Assembly: GCA_002483765.1 (NCBI GenBank)
Contig: DLIO01000051.1
Coordinates: forward strand, 1-16,123
Source: Lentisphaeria bacterium UBA7640
GTDB lineage: Bacteria > Verrucomicrobiota > Lentisphaeria > Victivallales > Victivallaceae
Reading direction: 5' to 3'
DNA: 16,123 nt
Numbering within the stretch: position 1 is the stretch's first letter; every line of letters begins with the position of its first letter. The notes under the pieces are model-generated. The model made no database searches. It saw only the letters and a list, made by a program, of their open reading frames with translations, and was not told the DNA's origin. Shown piece after piece: positions 1 to 7,239 of the stretch. Made by a program: the position numbers and the translations under genes.

Positions 1-22
1 GACAAATGCCCTAATCGTAAAT
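1..22. repeat. Left copy of a perfect 22-bp inverted repeat at the window edges
   Basis: Bases 1-22 (beginning gacaaatgccctaatcg) are the exact reverse complement of 16102-16123, which end the window. This copy lies outside any gene, downstream of bioA. Read on the minus strand, in the frame used by the right-hand copy, it is preceded by two stop codons (TAA TAA). It therefore looks like a 5'-truncated fragment of something that continues beyond the window. A 22-bp match is far too long for chance. Either a repeat lies at both edges or the contig ended there. Confidence 0.85.
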
Positions 23-81
23 TATTAAATAATTGGTCATGATGCGGGATCGTAAATAGTGGCATTGGAATTTAATCATTC

Positions 82-97
82 CATGCCATTAGGCATG
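82..97. other. Small hairpin between bioA and the left window edge
   Basis: The arms catgcc (82-87) and ggcatg (92-97) form a perfect 6-bp stem with the loop atta. It lies about 60 nt beyond the bioA stop on the minus strand. No clean U-tract follows, so a role as intrinsic terminator of the icd-to-bioA transcript is possible but not shown. Confidence 0.4.
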
Positions 98-101
98 ATA
101 T

Positions 102-160
102 GAATAAAACGATGTAATTTAAGTTCTTAATTCACGCGCGCATAATGCGCGCGCGAATTA
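102..160. repeat. Dispersed palindromic element, copy 1 (overlaps the bioA stop)
   Basis: This is an AT-rich arm (tgaataaaac at 102-110 onward, AAAAC at 106-110) followed by a near-perfect 33-bp palindrome at 128-160. The palindrome has 9-bp GC-rich arms cgcgcgcat/atgcgcgcg around a single central base, flanked by AATTC/GAATT. The distance from AAAAC to AATTC is 23 nt, as in the other two copies at 10202-10261 and 14508-14561. The last three bases (158-160) are the TAA stop codon of bioA on the minus strand. It could act as a 3' RNA hairpin, as a protein-binding site, or as a mobile palindrome of REP/MITE type. Confidence 0.85.
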
Positions 161-1426
161 GGATAGTACTTTAAGTAGTGCAGTTGTTAGTAAATTTAGA
201 TCTTCAGTGCTGATTATGTATGGTGGCATGATGTAAACCAGTTTTCCAAATGGACGCACCCAAACACCATGTTCGACAAAACGGCGTTGTAACGTCGCCA
301 TGTCAACTGGTGATTTCATTTCGATCACGCCGATGGCTCCCAACACCCTGACTTCAGCCACGCCGGATAATTCAATTGCTGGAGCGAGTTCTGCACGCAA
401 TTGGGTTTCGATATTCAGCACGCGGCGTTGCCAATCCTCGGACAACAGTAGGTCAATTGAAGCGTTAGCAGTTGCGCATGCCAATGGGTTGGCCATGAAA
501 GTTGGGCCGTGCATGAATTCTGGCGGCGAACCGGCCGAAATTGTGTCCGCGACTTCAGACGTGGCAATTACTGCGGCCAAGGTCATGCAGCCTCCAGTCA
601 AAGCTTTGCCAACGCACATCAGGTCAGGTACCACTGCGGCATGTTCCAATGCAAACATTTTCCCAGTGCGTCCGAAGCCGGTGGCGATTTCATCAAAAAT
701 TAATAGCGTTCTGGTTTCGTCGCACAATTCACGAAGCCGCCGCAAATAGCTCGGCGAATAAAATCGCATCCCGCCAGCGGCTTGAACGATTGGCTCCAAA
801 ATTACCGCTGCAATTTTCGTTTGGTTTGCATATAATTTTTCTTTTAAGTCGGTAATATATTTTTCATCCCATTCTGCATCAAAAGAACACGCCGGAGCTT
901 CGGCAAAGATATGTTTAGCGAGAACACCGTTGAAAATAGAATGCATACCGGTGACTGGATCACAAACTGCCATCGCGCCGAAAGTATCGCCGTGATAGCC
1001 AGAGCGCACGGTCAACAACCGATCGCGATTCGGTTGTCCCGCGGCGCGTTGGTACTGCAAAGCCATTTTTATCGCCGCTTCGACCGCGACGGAACCAGAG
1101 TCTGCAAAAAATATGCGTTGCAGTGGTTCTGGGGTTAATTTGATTAGACGTTTTGCTAATTCTACAGCGGGACGGTGGGTTAAACCTCCGAACATTACGT
1201 GCGACATTTTTTCGAGCTGCGCTTTCATCGCACGATTCAGTATTGGGTGATTATAGCCGTGAATGGCCGCCCACCAAGATGACATGCCGTCGATTAATTC
1301 GCGTCCGTTCGTTAGTTTTATGCGAACGCCAGAAGCGGAATCCACTGGATAAACCGGCAATGGATTGTGCATTGAAGTATAGGGATGCCAAAGGTGTTCC
1401 CGGTCAAAACTCAACAGATCAGCCAT
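158..1426 (-). CDS. bioA: Adenosylmethionine-8-amino-7-oxononanoate aminotransferase (BioA)
   Basis: BioA is a cytosolic PLP enzyme that converts 8-amino-7-oxononanoate (KAPA) to 7,8-diaminopelargonate with S-adenosylmethionine as amino donor, a late step of biotin synthesis. The 422 residues match the usual length (about 430) and align without gaps to the N-terminal motif LWHPYTSM (12-19) and WWAAIHGYNH (51-60). The PLP-binding lysine is K274 in VGKALTGG, the cofactor-contacting aspartate is D245 in IFDEIATGFGRTG, and Y144 and R391 sit at family positions. It is last in the minus-strand cluster, 5 nt after the GNAT gene. No other biotin gene or BirA-like operator is visible nearby, so bioB, bioD and bioF must lie elsewhere. 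Its stop codon is the outer edge of a dispersed palindrome. Confidence 0.96.
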   Translation of the reverse strand: MADLLSFDREHLWHPYTSMHNPLPVYPVDSASGVRIKLTNGRELIDGMSSWWAAIHGYNHPILNRAMKAQLEKMSHVMFGGLTHRPAVELAKRLIKLTPEPLQRIFFADSGSVAVEAAIKMALQYQRAAGQPNRDRLLTVRSGYHGDTFGAMAVCDPVTGMHSIFNGVLAKHIFAEAPACSFDAEWDEKYITDLKEKLYANQTKIAAVILEPIVQAAGGMRFYSPSYLRRLRELCDETRTLLIFDEIATGFGRTGKMFALEHAAVVPDLMCVGKALTGGCMTLAAVIATSEVADTISAGSPPEFMHGPTFMANPLACATANASIDLLLSEDWQRRVLNIETQLRAELAPAIELSGVAEVRVLGAIGVIEMKSPVDMATLQRRFVEHGVWVRPFGKLVYIMPPYIISTEDLNLLTTALLKVLS

Positions 1427-1431
1427 GACTT

Positions 1432-1848
1432 TTATTCCGCAGGCATTAGCAACATCGGCGAATGAGCGGGCATTACTTCAAAACCGATAGTACGGTAGAA
1501 ATCTTCTGAACCTGGAGTGCTGATCAATCCAATCCAGTCGATACCGCGCTTTTTCAGACGTTTGATAATCTCGAGCATGATCATTTTGCCAATGCCTTTT
1601 TTGCGATGACTTGAGAGTACAACGACATCTTGAATATAGGCGTCGCTGACTTTATCTGAGATCGCGCGCCCCATACCAACGATATGGGTACCTTCAAAAG
1701 CTGCGACGTAAACCGTAGAATTACGTATAGTTAGTGGGATGAATTCGCCGTTTCCGAACGATTCCTCCCACCAACCGGCATCTTTATACAATGCGATGAT
1801 CTGCTCAATATCGGCAGTTTTGACTGCTTTTATTTTGATCGTACTCAC
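1432..1848 (-). CDS. GNAT-family N-acetyltransferase
   Basis: This 138-residue protein has the single-domain GNAT fold, which transfers an acetyl group from acetyl-CoA to an amine. The acetyl-CoA pyrophosphate-binding loop is visible as SSHRKKGIGKMI (about 79-90), after the strand AYIQDVVVL. The C-terminal FYRTIGFEVMPAHSPMLL is the usual beta6-beta7 region. The substrate cannot be inferred. The start is a GTG at 1848, 3 nt after the permease stop, with no better ATG upstream; translational coupling is likely. It lies between the permease and bioA in the minus-strand run. It might acetylate a small metabolite or a protein of this cluster, but nothing in the sequence decides that. Confidence 0.85.
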   Translation of the reverse strand: MSTIKIKAVKTADIEQIIALYKDAGWWEESFGNGEFIPLTIRNSTVYVAAFEGTHIVGMGRAISDKVSDAYIQDVVVLSSHRKKGIGKMIMLEIIKRLKKRGIDWIGLISTPGSEDFYRTIGFEVMPAHSPMLLMPAE

Positions 1849-1851
1849 GGT

Positions 1852-3291
1852 TTACCCAGCGATAAAGAAGTAACGAACGATGATATCGATTGAGGCAATC
1901 AGCAAGCTGCCAATGGTAACCGGAATGCCGTAACGCATAAAGGTACCGTAACTAATATGCACGCCAGCTTTTGAAGCTATACCGACCGTTACCAGGTTTG
2001 CCGCCGCGCCGGTCAACGCGCCATTGCCACCTAAGCAGACGCTCAGTGCTAAACCCCACCACAATAAGCGGGTCATTTCAATACTTTCAGCGAAAATTGG
2101 AGTCGCGACAATAAAAGCGGAAATAATGGCGACTACAGCTGCCGTATATGAAACGTTGTTCATGAACATCGCTGCGACACCGCTGACCCACATAATGATA
2201 AGAATGATTACTAGTGGATTCCAGTCGGCCATAAAATGCAATATTTTATCAAATTCCAGCATCAGCCCGACCTCTTCAGCGCCACTGACCAGAATAAAAA
2301 GGCCGAGAAAGAAAAACAAGGTGTTCCATTCAACTTTTTCCAACATATGATCTAAATCAACTTTACAGATAACCAAACCCAATGCTGCGCCCGACATTGC
2401 CACTACTGATGGCTGAATTTCGAGCATGCCATGCAGAAGGAACCCGATGATAGTCAGAATCATCACGATGCCACCACGTTTCATGTTAACTGGATCAGTG
2501 ATCGCTGCTTTTTCGTTGATTTCCATCACGCGAGCGCGCTGTTCAACTGTTACTTTCATGCGTTTGCCGTAATAGAGTACGAGCGCAATGCAGTAAAGTA
2601 TCATGATAACCGTCACTACCGGAAACATATTGATCATAAAATCCATAAAGCTCAAATTTGCTGCAGAACCGATAATCAAGTTCGGCGGATCGCCAATCAG
2701 AGTGGCAGTTCCGCCAATATTTGAAGCCATGGTCTCGGCCATCAGAAATGGCATTACTGGTACGCCGAGTTCCGCCGTAACCACCAAAGTTACCGGCGCT
2801 ATCAACAGAATGGTGGTGACGTTATCCAAGAAGGCCGACAGTACTGCCGTTGAAATAACCAGTAGAATTAACGTTCGTATCGGCGACCCTTTGGCGATCT
2901 TCGCACTTTTAATCGCTACATATTGAAACAGCCCCGTGCCACTTAAGATGTTTACCAAAATCATCATGCCTGCTAACGTGAAGATCACATCAAAATTCAC
3001 ATAGCGGGAATAAGCATCCAGCTTGGAATAGAGATTGTGTTGTTCGGCCAATTCTGGCGTCGTTATTGCATCGGTAGCGGCCACTGTCGAAGTCGTGGAG
3101 ACAGTCTCAATCTGCGTTGTCGTTTTTGCGACAGACTTTGGGATTGGTGAGTGTTCTGGACCCGGCAGGATAAAAAGCAGCATTACCGAAGCTCCGAGCA
3201 ACGCGGCGGCGGTTTTATTGATCTTTTCAGAAGCAATTAAAATATAAGTACCGATAAAGGTGATGGTACCAAACCAAAACATTAGATTCAT
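1852..3291 (-). CDS. ArsB/NhaD-type (ion transporter superfamily) membrane permease
   Basis: This 479-residue integral inner-membrane protein has about eleven or twelve hydrophobic segments in two related halves. Half one carries FLDNVTTILLIAP (154-166) and the loop NIGGTATLIGDPPN (191-204). Half two carries FMNNVSYTAAVV (376-387) and CLGGNGALTGAAANLV (419-433). These paired re-entrant-loop motifs are typical of the ArsB/NhaD/CitMHS/SLC13-like superfamily, which exchanges cations or moves anions such as arsenite or carboxylates. The substrate is not readable. Unusual is a Thr/Ser-rich hydrophilic insert at about residues 46-90, between the second and third membrane segments. The gene starts one base after the EIIA-CBS stop codon, with an AGAGG ribosome-binding site inside the end of that gene. 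The two are almost certainly co-translated, which suggests the EIIA protein regulates this transporter. Confidence 0.88.
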   Translation of the reverse strand: MNLMFWFGTITFIGTYILIASEKINKTAAALLGASVMLLFILPGPEHSPIPKSVAKTTTQIETVSTTSTVAATDAITTPELAEQHNLYSKLDAYSRYVNFDVIFTLAGMMILVNILSGTGLFQYVAIKSAKIAKGSPIRTLILLVISTAVLSAFLDNVTTILLIAPVTLVVTAELGVPVMPFLMAETMASNIGGTATLIGDPPNLIIGSAANLSFMDFMINMFPVVTVIMILYCIALVLYYGKRMKVTVEQRARVMEINEKAAITDPVNMKRGGIVMILTIIGFLLHGMLEIQPSVVAMSGAALGLVICKVDLDHMLEKVEWNTLFFFLGLFILVSGAEEVGLMLEFDKILHFMADWNPLVIILIIMWVSGVAAMFMNNVSYTAAVVAIISAFIVATPIFAESIEMTRLLWWGLALSVCLGGNGALTGAAANLVTVGIASKAGVHISYGTFMRYGIPVTIGSLLIASIDIIVRYFFIAG

Positions 3292-3292
3292 T

Positions 3293-4201
3293 TTATCCTC
3301 TTAGAATTTTTGACATGATATCTTCGATACTGATCATGCCTTGATATTTTTTATTTTCATCAACAACCACAATGGTTTGTGCTTCGCCGCGCACTAAGCT
3401 GATCGTAAACTGTATCAACGAAGCACTTGGCAAAATTGTCTTTTTTGCCGGAGTGATATAATCTTTAACCGTTTGGGTGTATTCTTCATTGAAAATTTTA
3501 TTGAATGGTTCAAAGTTACTCAGAAAATCAACATGTTTCATCATGAATAGATATTCAGGAATTGAACGGTGAATCACTTCAGCTGCTTCAATCATGCCGA
3601 TAAATATGCCGTTAGCGTCAACGACAGGAAGGCGAGCTGTGCGATCGCGAACAAAACGGTCCAATGCTTCCTGAAGTGGAGTTTCTGGAGTTACTGGTTC
3701 TGTGTTGTGGGACATGATATCTTCCGCAGTGATATCCTTTTTTAAGTGGATATCGTCTTTGTCGAGATGCGCCAAGACTTCTTCAGCACTGGAGCACTTT
3801 GATATTTTTTCGAAGTTCTCCGGTATGTCTAGGTATCTGGCAAAAGCGGTCAACATCTTCAAATAAGTATCGGAAGTGTTTTCGGAAATCAGCGACATAA
3901 TAACGATTCGGCAGGGAGCGGTATCATGTTCTTTTAAAGTGACTGGTTCCTTGAGAATGGCAACACTAACATAAAGATCTTCAATTTGGTGAAGTCGCAG
4001 ATGCGGTAGTGCCACTCCATCATAAGGAATCATGACAGAGTCTTCGCGGTGGGACATCTGTTCCGCCAGTTCTTCCGGCTTTAACTCCAGTCCAGTTTTG
4101 GCAATCATTTTTGAGGCAATTGCTTCGTAGATAGCTTGGCGACCACCCTCAACATCAAGATTTAAAATCAGATTAGGATTCAGGATTGATGATAGTTTCA
4201 T
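3293..4201 (-). CDS. PTS EIIA (fructose/Ntr type) domain fused to a CBS-domain pair
   Basis: This is a soluble 302-residue regulatory protein. Residues 1-148 form a PTS EIIA type-2 domain (fructose/mannitol/PtsN family). The phosphorylatable histidine is H67 in GVALPHLRL, preceded by the expected REDSVMIPYDG. Two CBS motifs follow, about 159-213 (ITAEDIMSHN, with LPVVDANGIFIGMI) and about 246-300 (VKDYITPAK, with TIVVVDENKKYQGMISIEDI). CBS pairs commonly bind adenine nucleotides. No EIIB or EIIC gene is present, so a sugar transport role is unlikely. The neighbours are icd upstream (15-nt gap) and a permease downstream (1-nt gap). I infer that it senses PTS phosphorylation and adenylate state and controls the adjacent permease. 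The start has an AAGGGG ribosome-binding site about 6 nt upstream. Confidence 0.88.
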   Translation of the reverse strand: MKLSSILNPNLILNLDVEGGRQAIYEAIASKMIAKTGLELKPEELAEQMSHREDSVMIPYDGVALPHLRLHQIEDLYVSVAILKEPVTLKEHDTAPCRIVIMSLISENTSDTYLKMLTAFARYLDIPENFEKISKCSSAEEVLAHLDKDDIHLKKDITAEDIMSHNTEPVTPETPLQEALDRFVRDRTARLPVVDANGIFIGMIEAAEVIHRSIPEYLFMMKHVDFLSNFEPFNKIFNEEYTQTVKDYITPAKKTILPSASLIQFTISLVRGEAQTIVVVDENKKYQGMISIEDIMSKILRG

Positions 4202-4216
4202 AGAAATACCCCTTGG

Positions 4217-5470
4217 TTACATATTTTTAATCACATTCTCTGCGAATTTTGAACACGACACTTCGGTTGCGCCGTTCATTAAGCGGGCGAAATCATAAGT
4301 CACGATTTTTTGTGAAATAGATTTTTCGATCCCTTTAATCAACAGGTCGGCAGCCTCATCCCAGCCGATATGGCGCAGTAACATCTCGCCAGAAAGCGCC
4401 AGCGAACATGGATTAACTTTGTCTTGACCAGCATATTTGGGTGCAGTGCCGTGGGTTGCTTCAAAAATGGCGTGCCCGGTCAGGTAATTGATGTTCGCTC
4501 CTGGGGCAATACCAATTCCACCGACGCAAGCAGCGAGTGCGTCAGAGACGTAATCGCCGTTTAGGTTTAAGGTGGCAATAACATCATAATCAGCTGGACG
4601 GGTCAAAATCTGCTGTAAAAATGCATCGCAAATACAATCTTTGACTAAAATTTTACCCTCTGGTGCTTTGCCACCGCAATCGTCCCAGCCGATAGCGACA
4701 TCGGAAAATTCGCGACGAACCAGTTCGTAACCCCAGTTCTTGAAAGCACCTTCAGTGAATTTCATGATGTTGCCTTTATGAACGAGTGTCACACTGCTAC
4801 GTTTGTTTTCAACTGCATAATTGATGGCAGCACGGATCAACCTTTCTGAACCTTCTCGAGAAACCGGTTTAATACCAATAGCAGAACTTTCGGGAAAACG
4901 AATCTTGTCTACGCCCATTTCATTCTGTAAAAAATCAATAACTTTTTGTACTTCAGGTGATCCTGCTTCCCATTCGATACCAGCATAAATATCTTCAGTG
5001 TTTTCACGGAAAATTACCATGTTGGTCTCTTCTGGATGTTTAACAGGTGAAGGCACTCCGGTGAAATATTGAATTGGACGAATGCAAGCGTAAAGGTCCA
5101 GTTGTTGGCGTAACGCGACGTTCAGCGAACGTATTCCGCCGCCGACAGGAGTAGTCAACGGGCCTTTGATCGCGATCAGGTATTCAGAAATAGCGTCGAT
5201 AGTTTCGGTTGGCAGCCAAACTTGTTCGTTATAAACAGTATTGGCTTTTTCACCGGCAAAAACCTCCATCCAGGAAATTTTACGTTTTCCGCCATAGGCT
5301 TTTTTAACCGCGTAATTCCACATCTGCATGGAAGCCTTGGTAATGTCATCACCAATTCCGTCGCCTTCAATGTAAGCAACAATTGGATTGTCTGGGACTT
5401 GGAGTTTTCCATCATCTGCAATAGTGATTTTGTCGCCAGATGGTATGATAACATGCTGATATTTTTTCAT
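4217..5470 (-). CDS. icd: NADP-dependent isocitrate dehydrogenase
   Basis: Icd oxidatively decarboxylates isocitrate to 2-oxoglutarate in the TCA cycle, producing NADPH. From the ATG at 5470 (MKKYQHVIIP) the protein is 417 residues, close to the 416 of E. coli Icd. Visible are the phosphorylatable/substrate serine loop GGGIRSLNVALRQQ (S115), RENTEDIYAGIEW (155-167) with the catalytic tyrosine, the catalytic lysine in VHKGNIMKFTEG (K232), and metal aspartates in NLNGDYVSDALAA. THGTAPKYAGQD contains the Lys-Tyr pair (345-346) that favours NADP over NAD. The frame stays open up to 5653, but that extension translates the noncoding CACGGAG repeat region and is rejected. No strong Shine-Dalgarno precedes the chosen start. 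It is the first gene of the minus-strand cluster. Confidence 0.96.
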   Translation of the reverse strand: MKKYQHVIIPSGDKITIADDGKLQVPDNPIVAYIEGDGIGDDITKASMQMWNYAVKKAYGGKRKISWMEVFAGEKANTVYNEQVWLPTETIDAISEYLIAIKGPLTTPVGGGIRSLNVALRQQLDLYACIRPIQYFTGVPSPVKHPEETNMVIFRENTEDIYAGIEWEAGSPEVQKVIDFLQNEMGVDKIRFPESSAIGIKPVSREGSERLIRAAINYAVENKRSSVTLVHKGNIMKFTEGAFKNWGYELVRREFSDVAIGWDDCGGKAPEGKILVKDCICDAFLQQILTRPADYDVIATLNLNGDYVSDALAACVGGIGIAPGANINYLTGHAIFEATHGTAPKYAGQDKVNPCSLALSGEMLLRHIGWDEAADLLIKGIEKSISQKIVTYDFARLMNGATEVSCSKFAENVIKNM

Positions 5471-5565
5471 TGTTTGGTTCTTTTGGGTTAAGTGTTTTGG
5501 TTCTAAAAATAAGTTTGGTAATATAGCACCATTTCTTATATTCTGCCATTGCTGGTTTTTTGTTG

Positions 5566-5701
5566 AGAGTTGGGAGAGAGATTTGACACGGAGACACGGA
5601 GGTTCAGAGAAAACACAAAAAGGTTGACCACGGAGAACTCTCAGAGTGCACAAAGAGAGAGTTGGGGAGTTGGATCACGAGAAATGCGAAAGACACGAAA
5701 A
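5566..5701. repeat. Degenerate CACGGAG / ACACGAAA intergenic repeats
   Basis: CACGGAG occurs at 5587-5593, 5595-5601 and 5629-5635. These are embedded in related phrases such as gacacggagacacggagg, gaccacggagaactc and ggatcacgagaaatgcg. A second unit, gagagttggg, begins both halves (around 5566 and 5657). The strand is strongly purine-biased. On the complement it reads through in the icd frame and gives a false N-terminus (residues such as VLRGQPFCVFSEPPCLRVK). I recall similar text in intergenic regions of many environmental genomes, but its function is unknown to me. Confidence 0.7.
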
Positions 5702-5816
5702 AAGGTAACAGGAGGGGAATTTAATAAACTTAAATTATGGGGTTGCTTGGTATTTTAGTCTTTAGGTAATTTGTATTTTCACTGCGGTTAAGTTAATTTG
5801 TTGAGTTATGATTCAT

Positions 5817-5821
5817 GGAGG
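5817..5821 (+). promoter_or_regulatory. Ribosome-binding site that fixes the DUF1805 start
   Basis: A perfect GGAGG lies 9 nt before the ATG at 5831. It decides against the upstream in-frame ATG at 5798, which has no Shine-Dalgarno and would add 11 residues unlike the family. Confidence 0.8.
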
Positions 5822-5830
5822 AATGATTGT

Positions 5831-6112
5831 ATGGAAAAGATAAATATTGATAATTTTGAATTTGAAGGATACGCTATAACGACTGCTTCGGCGAAGATTC
5901 TTTTAATTAAAGGTTCATGTGGGTTTTTAGGTTGTGGTTATTTTAGTATTGAAACCGCTGACCGGCTTAATGAAGTTGTAGCGATTGTGACAGGAGTGAA
6001 AAACTTTGACGATATGTTGAATGTTGAAGTCAAACAGGTTAGTACTGCAGCTGCGGCGGCAGGTATCGCTGTTGGTATGACTGGACGCGACGCATTAAAA
6101 TTTATGAGGTAA
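5831..6112 (+). CDS. DUF1805 (YunC-like) small protein
   Basis: This is a 93-residue cytosolic protein of the DUF1805/YunC family, whose biochemical role is not established to my knowledge. The family signature is clear: a strand LLIKGSCGFLGCGYFSIETADRL (about 24-46), then AIVTGVKNFDDMLNVEV and VSTAAAAAGIAVGMTGRDAL, which ends almost at the C-terminus as in relatives. The cysteines of the CGFLGCG loop (C30, C35) are the only reactive side chains that stand out. The start at 5831 is set by the GGAGG at 5817-5821. The stop codon is 3 nt before pdxB, and the GAGG at 6106-6109, next to this stop, probably serves pdxB, so the two genes are translationally coupled. Confidence 0.85.
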   Translation: MEKINIDNFEFEGYAITTASAKILLIKGSCGFLGCGYFSIETADRLNEVVAIVTGVKNFDDMLNVEVKQVSTAAAAAGIAVGMTGRDALKFMR

Positions 6113-6115
6113 GTA

Positions 6116-7234
6116 ATGAAGATTGTAGCCGATGATAAAATACCGTTTTTGGAAGGGATTTTGGAACCCTTTGCCGAAGTTGTCTATTTGGCCGGCGCCA
6201 AAACGACGGCTGAAGATGTTCGCGACGCCGACGCACTTATTACTCGTACCCGCACGAAATGTAATGCCGCTTTACTCAGTGGATCTAAGGTGAAGTTTGC
6301 AGCGACCGCTACTATTGGTTATGACCATTTTGATCTTGATTACATGAAGAAACACCACATCGCATGGACTAATGCTCCTGGTTGCAACTCCAGTTCAGTC
6401 GCGCAATATATAACTTCTGCGCTACTGAACTTGGCAGTCAAATACAATTTTAAGTTGTGCGACAAAACACTGGGCATCATAGGTGTTGGTAACGTCGGCT
6501 CTAAGGTTGCCAGAGTTGGACGCGCCTTGGGCATGAAAGTACTTTTAAACGACCCTCCACGCGCGGCGAATGAAGGTGAAGCCGGATTCACCGGACTTGG
6601 AACATTATTGCGCAATGCCGACATTATTACAGTGCATGTGCCCTTGGCTGATGACGGCAATTATCCGACCTATTATCTGGCGGATGATGAGTTTTTTGAT
6701 AGAATGAAAACTGGAGCATTTTTCATCAATTCATCACGTGGTGAAGTCTGTGACGGCGACGCTTTGGGACGCGCAGTGGAATCTAATAAACTAGCTGGTG
6801 CGATTCTTGATGTCTGGGAAAATGAACCTGATATTGATCTGGATCTATTGAAAATATTGGATTACGCCACTCCGCATATTGCGGGCTATTCGACCGACGG
6901 CAAAGCTAACGGCACTGCCATGAGCGTTAATGCCGTAGCAAAAAATTTGGAATTACCTTTGACTGATTGGTATCCGGAAAATGTTCCGCAACCCAAAGAC
7001 CCGTTAATCAAAGCCATCGACACTGGCGATTTTGAACGCGATATGTTGTCCATTGTCAATAGGTCATATAACCTAGCAGACGATAGCGAACGTCTTCATC
7101 ATTCTCCCGAAACCTTCGAAAAACAACGCGGCAATTATCCGTTGCGCCGTGAATTTCATGCTTATACCGTGGAAGTGTTGTCCGAAAAACTTCGTTCCGC
7201 GCTGTCCGGTTTAGGTTTTCAATTACAGGATTAA
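6116..7234 (+). CDS. pdxB: 4-phosphoerythronate dehydrogenase (PdxB)
   Basis: PdxB oxidises 4-phospho-D-erythronate to 2-oxo-3-hydroxy-4-phosphobutanoate, the second step of DXP-dependent pyridoxal phosphate synthesis. The 372-residue protein is a D-2-hydroxyacid dehydrogenase. It has the NAD-binding glycine motif GVGNVG (123-128) and a nucleotide-contacting aspartate at D146. The catalytic Arg-Glu-His triad is R208 (NSSRGE), E237 (WENEPDID) and H254 (TPHIAGYS). The extra C-terminal domain with QRGNYPLRREF (337-347) is the PdxB hallmark that separates it from SerA and lactate dehydrogenases. It sits between the DUF1805 gene (3-nt gap) and thiI (5-nt gap). PLP made by this pathway is the cofactor of BioA encoded to the left, although they are not one operon. 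Confidence 0.95.
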   Translation: MKIVADDKIPFLEGILEPFAEVVYLAGAKTTAEDVRDADALITRTRTKCNAALLSGSKVKFAATATIGYDHFDLDYMKKHHIAWTNAPGCNSSSVAQYITSALLNLAVKYNFKLCDKTLGIIGVGNVGSKVARVGRALGMKVLLNDPPRAANEGEAGFTGLGTLLRNADIITVHVPLADDGNYPTYYLADDEFFDRMKTGAFFINSSRGEVCDGDALGRAVESNKLAGAILDVWENEPDIDLDLLKILDYATPHIAGYSTDGKANGTAMSVNAVAKNLELPLTDWYPENVPQPKDPLIKAIDTGDFERDMLSIVNRSYNLADDSERLHHSPETFEKQRGNYPLRREFHAYTVEVLSEKLRSALSGLGFQLQD

Positions 7235-7239
7235 AAAAT

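Larger units (their letters stand above)
5471..5830. other. Divergent intergenic spacer between icd and the DUF1805 gene
   Basis: This 360-bp spacer lies between genes transcribed away from each other, so both promoters should be here. I could not fix convincing sigma-70 hexamers for either one; TATATT-like sequences occur near 5520-5540 on the icd side. The middle (about 5566-5705) is purine-rich repeat sequence, annotated separately, and the right third is AT-rich. No gene or structured RNA is evident. Confidence 0.6.

Noticed and set aside
300..1428. Plus-strand open frames across bioA
   Set aside because: They are antisense shadows of a clearly identified gene, with no ribosome-binding sites or recognisable protein features.
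5471..5653. N-terminal extension of icd (61 residues)
   Set aside because: It translates noncoding CACGGAG repeats; the protein from the ATG at 5470 already has the normal Icd length and N-terminus.
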